Of a stretch of DNA of 21,729 nt, positions 5,730 to 13,874 are shown piece by piece (the first letter of the stretch is position 1; each line of letters begins with the position of its first letter). The stretch spans positions 1 to 21,729 of the forward strand of contig JAYSWD010000054.1 in assembly GCA_043718225.1 (NCBI GenBank), written 5' to 3'. Below the pieces are notes generated by a model that was not told the origin of the DNA, made no database searches, and saw nothing but the letters and a program-made list of their open reading frames with translations. The translations under genes and the position numbers were made by a program. The DNA is from Multiplicimicrobium sp043718225. GTDB taxonomy: Bacteria; Omnitrophota; Omnitrophia; Omnitrophales; Aquincolibacteriaceae.

Positions 5730-8647
5730 TGAAAGAACTCGACAAACGTTACAACGCCAAAGAAATCGAAGAGCGGATTTATAAGAACTGGGAAGAAAAA
5801 GGTTTTTTCCGCCCTGATTATCAAGTCAAGCATGGTTTGGTTAAACAGGGATGGAGTTTAACATCTGCTCAAAATGATTCGGATGCAAGGCGCGCGCAAG
5901 CGACAGCGGAGGCGTATACGGCTAATACGCCGCACAAGGGAGCGCAGGGCGCAACGCCGCAGACGAACACTTTTCAGCAGATGCGGCCTTATGTAATTGT
6001 TATCCCGCCGCCGAATGTGACTGGCATTCTCCACATGGGCCACGCGCTCAATAACACCATTCAGGACGTGCTCATTCGCTGGAACCGCATGAAAGGGATT
6101 GAAACGCTTTGGGTTCCGGGCGTGGATCATGCCGGTATCGCAACGCAAAACGTTGTCGAAAAGAAACTCGCCAAAGAGGGCAAACGCCGCTGGGATTTGG
6201 GCCGCGAAAAATTTCTTGAAGAAGTTTGGAAGTGGAAAAAAGAATCGGGCGATACGATTACGCGCCAGTTACGTCGGCTCGGCGCTTCCTGTGATTGGTC
6301 TCGTGAAGCTTTCACCATGGATGACAATCTTTCCAAAGCCGTGCGTGAAGTTTTCGTCACACTTTATGAAAAAGGTTTGATTTATCAGGGTAACCGTATT
6401 ATCAATTGGTGCCCGCGCTGTCAAACCGCGCTTTCGGATGAAGAAGCCGAACACAAGGAAACCGAAGGTGGGCTTTATCATTTGAAATATCCCGTTCTTG
6501 GCACTAGTTTAAATTCTCCCACCGCTAAAGCGTCAGCAGGAATGGGCTCCTATGAGAAAATGGGCGAAGACCATATTGTTGTCGCGACGACGCGCCCCGA
6601 AACCATGCTCGGTGACGTTGCGGTCGCTGTCAACCCCGAAGATCTGCGCTACAAACATTTAATCGGTAAAAAACTTTTGCTTCCTCTCGTGAACCGCGAA
6701 ATCCCCGTTATTGCGGATGAATTCGTCGATCCGAAATTCGGGACAGGTATGGTTAAAGTCACGCCCGCGCATGACCCAAACGATTTTGAAATGGGACAGC
6801 GCCACAATCTGCCGCAAATTAATGTCATGCAGACCAACGGCAAAATGAATGATCAAGCGGGTCCTTATAAAAATATGGATCGGTTTGAGGCGCGTAAAAA
6901 AGTGATCGAAGATCTTGAGTCTCAGGGGCTTTTTCTTAAAAAAGAAAAGCATATGCATGCGGTCGGCCAATGCTATCGCTGCCAAACCGTGGTCGAGCCG
7001 TATCTTTCCAAGCAATGGTTTGTGAAAATGAAGCCGCTCGCGGACAAAGCGTTGGCTGAACATGCCAAAGGCAAAACGGTTTTTACTCCGGATCGCTGGA
7101 CCAAGGTTTATACCAATTGGCTGGAAGGTATCCGTGACTGGTGCATATCGCGCCAAATTTGGTGGGGACACCAGATCCCCGCTTGGTATTGTTCTTTATG
7201 TGAAGAACAATACCAAGCGGGGATAGCTCAAAGCTCAAAGGTTAAAGGTCAAAGCGATAACGTTATAGTTTCAAGAGAGACGCCCAAGAGCTGTCCGAAA
7301 TGTGGTAGCGACAAACTAAGACAAGATCCCGATGTTCTCGATACTTGGTTTTCATCCTGGCTTTGGCCTTTTTCAACTTTAGGTTGGCCGGATAAAAATT
7401 CAAGCGACTTAAAAAAGTATTATCCGGGCTCTGATTTAATCACTGCTCCGGAAATTATTTTCTTCTGGGTGGCGCGCATGATTATGGCAGGCTGTGAATT
7501 TTTGGGCGAAGTGCCGTTTAACCGTATTTATCTGCACGGTACCGTGCGCGATGACCAGGGTCGTAAAATGTCGAAGTCGCTTGGGAATTCAATTGATCCG
7601 CTTGAAGTCATCGAAGAAATGGGAGCGGATGCTTTACGCTGGTCGCTGATTATGCTCTCGGCGCAGGATGTTTATCTTTCCCGCGAAAAATTCGAGGTTG
7701 GCCGTAATTTTACGAACAAACTCTGGAATGCTTCACGCTTTGTCTTGATGGGTTTGGAAGGTTTTACCGAAGGTTCATCAGAACTTAATCTAGATATTAA
7801 AAGGTTGCCCGTAGCGCATCGCTGGATTCTTTCTACCTTAGAAAAGAAAACGAAACTAATTGAAAAGGAATTAGCCCAGTTCGGTTTAAGTCAGGCTTCG
7901 ACCGAGCTCTATCATTTTGTCTGGAATGATTTTTGTGATTGGTTTATCGAGCTTGCTAAACCATATTTGCAAAATGAAGAAACAAAAAAAGATACGCAGG
8001 CCGTGCTGTTTTATGTGCTTGATAAAATCTTGCGGCTTTTACATCCTTTTATGCCTTTTACGACCGAAGAAATTTGGCAGCGCTTCCGTGAAATTGCAAA
8101 AAACAAAACTGATTGGGCGGAATCGATTATTCATGCTTCTTGGCCCCATAGTGCCAAATTTAGCGATGAAAAGGCTGAGAGCGAAATGGATGTATTACAA
8201 CGGTCGGTTGCTGGTTTGCGCGACATACGGGTGCGCATTAGCGCTCCGCCCGCACAGAAAATTGCCGCAGTGATTCATGCGAAAGAGAAAGGTAAGGCGG
8301 CGATATTACAGGGATTAAGTTCGCAGATATGCTCTTTGGCCAAGCTCGAAAAGTTAGAAGTGGTAGAAAAATTTTCAGATCAAGAAGGTTATTCAGTCGC
8401 GCCTTTCGCGGACTTTGACGTGCTTGTTTCAACGCAAGGATTGGTTGATCCGGCGGAAGAAAAAAAGAAGCTGGAAAAGAAAATCGCTGAACTCAAACCT
8501 TGGATTGAAGCCATGTCGAAAAAACTTTCTAACGAAAACTTTGTAGCACGTGCGCCTAAGCAAGTCATTGACGGCGAAAAAGCTAAACTTGAAGATGCGA
8601 AAAAATTGCTCGGGTCGTGTCAGGAACAGCTTGCTAAACTCAAATAA
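5729..8647 (+). CDS. valS: Valyl-tRNA synthetase
   Basis: This is a class I aminoacyl-tRNA synthetase that charges tRNA-Val. The 972 residues start at ATG 5729, because the family N-terminus (KELDKRYNAKEIEERIYKNWE) begins there. Signature motifs are PPPNVTGILHMGH (HIGH motif at 102-105), the editing-domain TTRPETMLGDVAV, LDTWFSSWLWPFSTLGWP, and KMSKS (613-617) in GRKMSKSLGNSIDP. The C-terminus has the expected Lys/Glu coiled-coil arm from about 900. Three segments exceed the family pattern: residues about 31-85, 259-275 and 492-509. Each coincides with an inverted-repeat DNA element (5865-5980, 6513-6546, 7175-7224). All keep the frame, and the catalytic motifs are intact, so the enzyme should be active. 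nadC overlaps its 3' end. Confidence 0.97.
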   Translation: MKELDKRYNAKEIEERIYKNWEEKGFFRPDYQVKHGLVKQGWSLTSAQNDSDARRAQATAEAYTANTPHKGAQGATPQTNTFQQMRPYVIVIPPPNVTGILHMGHALNNTIQDVLIRWNRMKGIETLWVPGVDHAGIATQNVVEKKLAKEGKRRWDLGREKFLEEVWKWKKESGDTITRQLRRLGASCDWSREAFTMDDNLSKAVREVFVTLYEKGLIYQGNRIINWCPRCQTALSDEEAEHKETEGGLYHLKYPVLGTSLNSPTAKASAGMGSYEKMGEDHIVVATTRPETMLGDVAVAVNPEDLRYKHLIGKKLLLPLVNREIPVIADEFVDPKFGTGMVKVTPAHDPNDFEMGQRHNLPQINVMQTNGKMNDQAGPYKNMDRFEARKKVIEDLESQGLFLKKEKHMHAVGQCYRCQTVVEPYLSKQWFVKMKPLADKALAEHAKGKTVFTPDRWTKVYTNWLEGIRDWCISRQIWWGHQIPAWYCSLCEEQYQAGIAQSSKVKGQSDNVIVSRETPKSCPKCGSDKLRQDPDVLDTWFSSWLWPFSTLGWPDKNSSDLKKYYPGSDLITAPEIIFFWVARMIMAGCEFLGEVPFNRIYLHGTVRDDQGRKMSKSLGNSIDPLEVIEEMGADALRWSLIMLSAQDVYLSREKFEVGRNFTNKLWNASRFVLMGLEGFTEGSSELNLDIKRLPVAHRWILSTLEKKTKLIEKELAQFGLSQASTELYHFVWNDFCDWFIELAKPYLQNEETKKDTQAVLFYVLDKILRLLHPFMPFTTEEIWQRFREIAKNKTDWAESIIHASWPHSAKFSDEKAESEMDVLQRSVAGLRDIRVRISAPPAQKIAAVIHAKEKGKAAILQGLSSQICSLAKLEKLEVVEKFSDQEGYSVAPFADFDVLVSTQGLVDPAEEKKKLEKKIAELKPWIEAMSKKLSNENFVARAPKQVIDGEKAKLEDAKKLLGSCQEQLAKLK
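5865..5980 (+). repeat. 116-bp imperfect palindromic element inside valS
   Basis: The ends are near-mirror images: CTGCTcAAAAtgaTTCG on the left and, read on the other strand from the right, CTGCTgAAAAgtgTTCG. The centre is a perfect stem GGCGTAT / ATACGCC (5911-5917 and 5925-5931) with a 7-base loop. The flanks are G+C-rich with GCAAGGCGCGCGC on one side and GGCGCAACGCCGC on the other. This layout matches a dispersed palindromic repeat I have seen in several bacterial genomes, normally between genes. Here it is translated in frame as ValS residues about 46-84, next to the HIGH motif. Confidence 0.75.
6513..6546 (+). repeat. Short imperfect palindrome inside valS
   Basis: The DNA around ACCGCTAAAGCGTCAGCAGG forms an imperfect hairpin with CGCT-AA-AGCG at its centre and ATTC / GAAT at the ends. 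It encodes PTAKASAGM, part of a roughly 17-residue segment in the ValS editing domain that most family members lack, just before HIVVATTRPETM. Similar CCGCTAAAGCG palindromes are, from memory, common dispersed repeats in candidate-phylum genomes. Confidence 0.45.
7175..7224 (+). repeat. Perfect 22-bp inverted repeat in valS
   Basis: Bases 7175-7196 and 7203-7224 are perfect reverse complements (arms starting ATCCCCGCTTGG and ending CCAAGCGGGGAT) separated by the 6-base loop TATGTG. The left arm is the normal QIPAWYC coding sequence. The right arm starts an extra segment (EQYQAGIAQSSKVKGQ) inserted in the zinc-binding C-x2-C region, followed by A-rich AAGCTCAAAGGTTAAAGG repeats at about 7226-7255. 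It looks like a local inverted duplication. Confidence 0.9.
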
Positions 8648-9452
8648 ACTGTCAGTCCAAACTCTGCAGTCAATCCGCCTTGCTTTGCGTGAAGATATTG
8701 GTGCAGGCGATATTACTTCTAAACTTCTGATCCCTTCGTCTGCCAAAGACTCCGCCAAGGTTATTTCAAAAGGCACCGGTGTTTTCTCCGGCCTTTTGGC
8801 GGCGCGAGCCGTCTGCCGTTTTGCCGATCCGGAATTAAAAATAAAATTTCTCGTCGAAGAGGGAGGCGTTCTTAAAAACGGACAAACTGTAATTTCGATT
8901 GACGGGAAAATTCAATCAATCCTAAAAGCAGAGCGTGTCTTGTTAAATTTAATCGGACATCTTTCCGGAATTGCAACACAAACCCGTCAATTCACAGACG
9001 AGATACGAGATACGAGATGCCGTATTTTAGATACCCGTAAGACCACTCCGCTTTGGCGCGAGCTGGAAAAGACCGCGGTTCTTGCGGGAGGGGGGCACAA
9101 TCACCGCTTGGGGTTATTTGACTATATATTAGTGAAAGAAAATCATCGCCGCTTCGGGGATTTGCGCAAGCTGAAAGGCCGTTTCGAAATCGAAGTTCGA
9201 AATTTCGAGGAGCTAATGGAAGCTTTTGACTTGGGCGCGGAAGTTGTGATGCTAGATCACTTTACTTCTGCTCAGGCAAAGAAAGCTGTTCAAATCCGTA
9301 ATCGTGTTAGCCCGCAAACCTTGCTTGAAGCTTCGGGCAATATGACCTTAAAAACCGTTGGGGCCTATGCTCTCGCCGGAGTCGACACTATTTCTGTGGG
9401 TGCTTTGACTCACTCTATACTCGCACACGATTATTCTCTCTTAATCCAATAA
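8631..9452 (+). CDS. nadC: Nicotinate-nucleotide pyrophosphorylase (quinolinate phosphoribosyltransferase)
   Basis: This enzyme makes nicotinate mononucleotide from quinolinate and PRPP in de novo NAD synthesis. I place the start at TTG 8631, 6 bases after an AGGA at 8622-8625, giving 273 residues, normal for the family. The start lies inside valS, overlapping by 17 bases. A CTG at 8649 is the alternative. Visible family blocks are REDIGAGDIT (20-29), ERVLLNLIGHLSGIAT (101-116), ILDTRKTTP (132-140), GGGHNHRLGLFDYILVKENH (153-172) and the C-terminal EASGNMTLKTVGAYALAGVDTISVGALTHS. A short tandem run of ACGAGAT units (8998-9020) encodes DEIRDTR just before the DTRKTTP motif. It is the last gene of the valS unit. 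Confidence 0.94.
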   Translation: MLNSNKLSVQTLQSIRLALREDIGAGDITSKLLIPSSAKDSAKVISKGTGVFSGLLAARAVCRFADPELKIKFLVEEGGVLKNGQTVISIDGKIQSILKAERVLLNLIGHLSGIATQTRQFTDEIRDTRCRILDTRKTTPLWRELEKTAVLAGGGHNHRLGLFDYILVKENHRRFGDLRKLKGRFEIEVRNFEELMEAFDLGAEVVMLDHFTSAQAKKAVQIRNRVSPQTLLEASGNMTLKTVGAYALAGVDTISVGALTHSILAHDYSLLIQ

Positions 9453-9464
9453 TCAGCCTTTCCC

Positions 9465-9505
9465 TGGTTCCATGCCACTTTACGGAATGGTAAAATAGCC
9501 GTCTT
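9465..9505 (+). promoter_or_regulatory. Probable promoter for uvrB, near-leaderless
   Basis: An extended -10 element TGGTAAAAT lies at 9488-9496, only 9 bases before the uvrB ATG at 9506. A weak -35-like TTCCAT sits 17 bases upstream (9468-9473). Transcription would start around 9503, and no Shine-Dalgarno sequence is present before the ATG, so the mRNA may be almost leaderless. Confidence 0.45.
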
Positions 9506-11563
<2,058 letters not shown>

Positions 11564-11623
11564 AGCTTTCCACCGCCCATTAAGGCCGGCTTCGGGTCTA
11601 ATTACCTTAAAAATGCCCAAAAT

Positions 11624-11648
11624 AACCCCTTCAGGGGATTGATTTTAT
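11624..11648 (+). terminator. Weak candidate terminator after uvrB
   Basis: A short CCCC-TTCA-GGGG hairpin (11626-11637) is followed by ATTGATTTTAT. The stem is only four G-C pairs and the T run is broken, so termination would be weak. The T-rich part overlaps the tRNA promoter. Nothing else is seen in 11564-11638. Confidence 0.3.
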
Positions 11649-11666
11649 AAAAAATTTTGATATAAT
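11639..11666 (+). promoter_or_regulatory. Strong promoter for tRNA-fMet
   Basis: A consensus extended -10, TGATATAAT (11658-11666), is preceded at 16-bp spacing by TTGATT (11639-11644). Transcription should start near 11673, about 70 bases before the mature tRNA, leaving a 5' leader for RNase P removal. Confidence 0.75.
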
Positions 11667-11744
11667 GCTCAAATCTCACTTCGACCTCTCCTTTTTACCA
11701 TTTTTGCGAAACGGGAATAATCGTCTTTATATTTATCGATACGC

Positions 11745-11818
<74 letters not shown>

Positions 11819-11835
11819 CTTTTGCAAAGCAAGAA

Positions 11836-11871
11836 GCCATCGAGGTTTAACCTCGGTGGCTTTTTCTTTTT
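11836..11871 (+). terminator. Intrinsic terminator after tRNA-fMet
   Basis: A 10-pair stem, GCCATCGAGG with CCTCGGTGGC (one G-T pair), has a 5-base loop TTTAA and is followed by TTTTTCTTTTT. This is a textbook rho-independent terminator 18 bases after the tRNA. Confidence 0.93.
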
Positions 11872-11887
11872 GTACACATCCAAAACA

Positions 11888-11910
11888 GGGGTGTTAACAC
11901 TTTTGTTAAC
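11888..11910 (+). repeat. Inverted repeat GTTAACA-N4-TGTTAAC (left copy)
   Basis: A perfect 7-bp-arm palindrome (11893-11910) preceded by GGGGT. The same GGGGTGTTAACA followed by TGTTAAC occurs at 18955-18978. It may be a regulator or recombinase site. It lies upstream of the arsR promoter. Confidence 0.6.
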
Positions 11911-11938
11911 AGTTTTGATTATTTCATTCCAAGGCACC

Positions 11939-11967
11939 TTGACTATATTTGCTTATGCAAATATACT
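11939..11967 (+). promoter_or_regulatory. arsR1 promoter with ArsR operator in the spacer
   Basis: The -35 TTGACT (11939-11944) and -10 TATACT (11962-11967) are separated by exactly 17 bp. The spacer is filled by a perfect dyad, TATATTTGC-TTAT-GCAAATATA (11944-11965), which fits an ArsR dimer site and would block polymerase. Transcription should start at about 11974, the A of the arsR ATG, so the mRNA is probably leaderless; no Shine-Dalgarno sequence is present. Confidence 0.85.
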
Positions 11968-11973
11968 TTTTGT

Positions 11974-12324
11974 ATGAAACTCAAAGATTCAGAGATAGTT
12001 TTTGCAGCATTAGCAGACCAAACGCGCTTTCGCATTTTGAACCTTCTTAGTGAAGGAGAGCTATGCGTGTGCGACTTGATGACCGTACTTAAAGTGCCTC
12101 AGTCCAAGATTTCACGCCATCTCTCTTATTTGCGCCGCGCTAAACTCGTAGAAACCCGTAAAGAAGGACTTTGGATGTATTACCGCCTAGCTAAGCAAAA
12201 TACAAAGATTTTTAAGGCAGTTCTCGGCGCTCTAACTTGTTGCCGTTCAGATTTCAAAGAATTGGAAAACGATTTAGGCGAGTTTCAAAAAAGCAAAAGC
12301 GGTCTCGTTTCTTGCTGTAAATAA
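11974..12324 (+). CDS. arsR: ArsR-family arsenic-responsive repressor (ArsR1)
   Basis: This 116-residue winged-helix repressor leaves DNA when As(III) or Sb(III) binds. The classic metalloid motif ELCVCDL is present at 29-35 (thiols C31 and C33), at the start of the DNA-binding helix. The recognition helix follows in VPQSKISRHLSYLRRAKLVETRKEG. Further cysteine pairs, C89-C90 and C114-C115 near the C-terminus, could complete a three-thiol site. A dyad lies within its own promoter, so it should repress itself and the aquaporin-arsC genes behind it. A second, similar dyad follows its stop codon. Confidence 0.93.
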   Translation: MKLKDSEIVFAALADQTRFRILNLLSEGELCVCDLMTVLKVPQSKISRHLSYLRRAKLVETRKEGLWMYYRLAKQNTKIFKAVLGALTCCRSDFKELENDLGEFQKSKSGLVSCCK

Positions 12325-12332
12325 TTTTTTAT

Positions 12333-12361
12333 CTAACTATATCTGCTTAACCAGATATGAA
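12333..12361 (+). promoter_or_regulatory. Second ArsR1 operator, in a degenerate copy of the arsR promoter
   Basis: ATATCTG-CTTAAC-CAGATAT (12339-12358) has the same arm and spacer lengths as the core of the first site, ATATTTG-CTTATG-CAAATAT. The substitutions are symmetric (T to C in one arm, A to G in the other), so the dyad is conserved. Over 29 bases, 20 match the arsR promoter region. The matching -35 and -10 positions read CTAACT and TATGAA, so promoter activity is doubtful, but ArsR1 binding looks preserved. Confidence 0.7.
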
Positions 12362-12374
12362 GGGGGTGAGGAGA

Positions 12375-12413
12375 ATGGACGGATGCTGTGGCAATGGATG
12401 TTGCAAATGCTAA
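12375..12413 (+). CDS. 12-residue Cys-rich micropeptide MDGCCGNGCCKC
   Basis: An ATG lies at 12375, 5 bases after a nearly full-length Shine-Dalgarno sequence (AAGGGGGTGA, one mismatch to AAGGAGGTGA, 12360-12369). The frame reads MDGCCGNGCCKC and stops at TAA 12411-12413. Five of 12 residues are Cys, arranged CC-x3-CC-x-C, well suited to As(III) or soft-metal binding. The stop overlaps the aquaporin ATG at 12407, so translation of the aquaporin may be coupled to it. It sits directly behind an ArsR operator. It could be a metalloid-binding peptide, a regulatory leader, or the remnant of a Cys-rich N-terminus now out of frame. I know no named family for it. Confidence 0.55.
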   Translation: MDGCCGNGCCKC

Positions 12414-12718
12414 CGCTTAAAGCTCTCGCGGAAATGGTCGGCACTTTCGCCATCATTTCCGTTGGGGGTTTTAGCATTATTCTATCTGAGAAGCATGGCT
12501 TACCACAGATTGGTATTCCGCTTGCTTGGGGACTTATGGTCGGCCTTATGATTATTGCGCTTGGCCACATATCAGGCGCACATTTTAACCCCGCCGTTAC
12601 TTTGGCTTTTGCGTTAACCAAACGCATTCCCGCTTCTCAGGTAGCGATTTATTGGATAAGTCAGTTTGTTGGTGGAACAGGGGCAGCTTATTTGTTAATA
12701 ACATTAAGGAAAATATGA
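12407..12718 (+). CDS. Half-length aquaporin (AqpS-like), N-terminal three-helix half
   Basis: This 103-residue protein is the first half of an MIP-family channel. It begins MLTLKALAEMVGTF, like the AEF-GTF start of aquaporins. TM1 is at about 10-27, TM2 at 36-53, then the first NPA half-helix in HISGAHFNPAVT (54-65), and TM3 at 80-98. Full MIP channels have about 220-230 residues, six TM helices and two NPA motifs; here the second half is absent. AqpS channels in arsR-aqpS-arsC operons export the arsenite made by ArsC, which fits this locus. The stop overlaps the arsC start as ATGA, and arsC keeps its ribosome binding site, so the junction is tidy. It may be a deletion remnant or a dimerising half-channel. 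No ArsB or Acr3 pump is visible in the window. Confidence 0.8.
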   Translation: MLTLKALAEMVGTFAIISVGGFSIILSEKHGLPQIGIPLAWGLMVGLMIIALGHISGAHFNPAVTLAFALTKRIPASQVAIYWISQFVGGTGAAYLLITLRKI

Positions 12719-13143
12719 GCATAAAAGTCTTATTTGTTTGTATCCACAATTCAGCGCGGAGTCAAATGGCAGAAGTCTTTCTGAAACAAAAAGGCGGAGA
12801 TAAATTTCAAGTTGAGAGTGCAGGCTTTGAGCCAGGGAAATTAAATCCTATCGTTGTCGAAGCTATGTCCGAAATTGGTATCGACATTTCAAAGAATCAA
12901 ACCAAAAGTGTTTTTGATTTATATAAGCAAGGTAGACTTTATGACTACGTCATTTCAGTGTGTGACGAAGCTAGTGCAGAAAGATGTCCTATTTTCCCAG
13001 GAAAGGCACAGCGCATACACATGGGCTTCAAAGACCCATCATCTTTTCAAGGAACCAAAGAAGAAAAGTTAAATGGTACGCGAACTGTGCGCGATGAAAT
13101 TAGGCTGAAAATCGAAGAATGGATTACGAAAATTAAGAGTTAA
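12715..13143 (+). CDS. arsC: Arsenate reductase, thioredoxin-coupled (LMW-phosphatase fold)
   Basis: This enzyme reduces arsenate to arsenite using thioredoxin. The 142 residues start at ATG 12715 with TAAGGA just upstream. The phosphatase-type P-loop C-x5-R is CIHNSAR (C9 to R15), followed by SQMAE. The relay cysteines of the thioredoxin-type mechanism match C83 and C91 in SVCDEASAERCP. The general-acid Asp is in FKDPSSF (D107). The conserved ESAGFEPG and LNGTRTVRDEI segments are also present. It makes arsenite inside the cell, which needs an exit route; the half aquaporin is the only candidate in this window. It overlaps that gene by 4 bases. Confidence 0.95.
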   Translation: MSIKVLFVCIHNSARSQMAEVFLKQKGGDKFQVESAGFEPGKLNPIVVEAMSEIGIDISKNQTKSVFDLYKQGRLYDYVISVCDEASAERCPIFPGKAQRIHMGFKDPSSFQGTKEEKLNGTRTVRDEIRLKIEEWITKIKS

Positions 13144-13223
13144 GAAAGAATCAATTTATAAAGCTAAGTTTGACGGCCCAAAACCGTCTGATAGACTACT
13201 GCTTAATCAAAAGTAACCTAAAA

Positions 13224-13598
13224 ATGACAAACGTTTTTTGCCTCATATTTGGAAGTATAGCGGGAGGATTGTCCCGTTATTATCTCAGCGAATTCGTTCA
13301 ACGCATTTCTGCGAGCACATTTCCATACGGGACTCTTGCGGTAAACCTAACGGGTTGTTTAGTCGCGGGAATCATTGTTTCGCTTGGCGAACGAGTTCCG
13401 CTTGCAGCACCAGCCAGGATAATGATAATCACAGGCTTTTGCGGTGCGTTCACGACATTTTCAGCATTTATGATAGAGTCCGATTTTTTAATGAGAAACG
13501 GTCATATTTGGACAATGGTATTGAATATCGTGTTGAGCTTAATCGGGGGGTTTATTTTATTTCGGTTAGGACTTTTCTTAGGTAGACTTGGGTGGTAA
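13224..13598 (+). CDS. crcB: Fluoride ion channel CrcB/Fluc
   Basis: Fluc proteins are small dual-topology dimers that export fluoride across the inner membrane. The 124 residues start at ATG 13224, since the family start (IFGSIAGGLSRYYLS) follows directly. Four hydrophobic helices are visible. Signatures are GGLSRYYL (about 12-19), the pore-lining FPYGTLAVNLTGCLVAGI and the helix-break motif GFCGAFTTFSAF. No convincing fluoride riboswitch precedes it. It stands 80 bases after arsC and is probably co-transcribed, making a combined arsenic/fluoride cassette. Confidence 0.93.
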   Translation: MTNVFCLIFGSIAGGLSRYYLSEFVQRISASTFPYGTLAVNLTGCLVAGIIVSLGERVPLAAPARIMIITGFCGAFTTFSAFMIESDFLMRNGHIWTMVLNIVLSLIGGFILFRLGLFLGRLGW

Positions 13599-13680
13599 TC
13601 GCCTCGACAAAAGTTGGCTTCATGCAGCTGAGGCATTTGAACATTTTCAAGATGCCCCTGAAAAAGAAGCCAAAGACTAG
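13588..13680 (+). other. Short ORF, possibly a gene remnant
   Basis: From TTG 13588, overlapping the crcB end, to TAG 13680, a frame of 30 residues includes KSWLHAAEAFEHFQDAPEKE. It is acidic and helix-like, as if part of a real protein, but has no good ribosome binding site and no recognisable family. It may be the 3' remnant of an older gene or a chance frame. Confidence 0.2.
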
Positions 13681-13714
13681 CGAAGCGGTCATTCAAAAAC
13701 TCGCCCTTTAAGAC

Positions 13715-13745
13715 AAAGGCGAGGCCGACTATCGACCTCGCCTTT
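13715..13745. terminator. Bidirectional terminator between convergent units
   Basis: A perfect 10-bp stem, AAAGGCGAGG (13715-13724) with CCTCGCCTTT (13736-13745), has a short inner CGA/TCG extension. TTT-ATTT follows on the + strand and TTT-GTCTT on the - strand. It separates the crcB unit from the convergent arsR2-micropeptide unit. Confidence 0.8.
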
Positions 13746-13769
13746 ATTTCCACCTTTTGAATCTTCAAT

Positions 13770-13862
13770 TCAACAAGGTGTCGGACATGGACAAGCGAAA
13801 GCGTAATTTGCAACAAAGGTAATTGACGCAAACACTATCGCCATAATCATCATTTTTTTCAT
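13770..13862 (-). CDS. 30-residue exported Cys-rich peptide (signal peptide plus CPCPTPC)
   Basis: On the - strand, AAAGGAGGAACCG precedes an ATG at 13862, an excellent ribosome binding site. The 30 residues form a classic signal peptide: MKKMM basic start, hydrophobic core MAIVFASITFVA, and a signal-peptidase-I AFA site. They end in the heptapeptide CPCPTPC before TGA at 13770-13772. The predicted mature product would have three Cys alternating with Pro. The cleavage-site Cys does not sit in a good lipobox, so a lipoprotein is less likely. It starts 12 bases after the divergent ArsR2 gene and should be under its control. It could be a periplasmic metalloid-binding peptide or a sensor/leader. 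I know no family. Confidence 0.65.
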   Translation of the reverse strand: MKKMMIMAIVFASITFVANYAFACPCPTPC

Positions 13863-13874
13863 CGGTTCCTCCTT

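Noticed and set aside
13150..13205. Possible fluoride riboswitch before crcB: GACGG-CCCAAAA-CCGTC followed by TGATAGACTACTG recalls the 3' half of the crcB motif.
   Set aside because: The 5' GGCGATG-type stem and the pseudoknot partner are not visible; the match is too short. A covariance-model search would decide.
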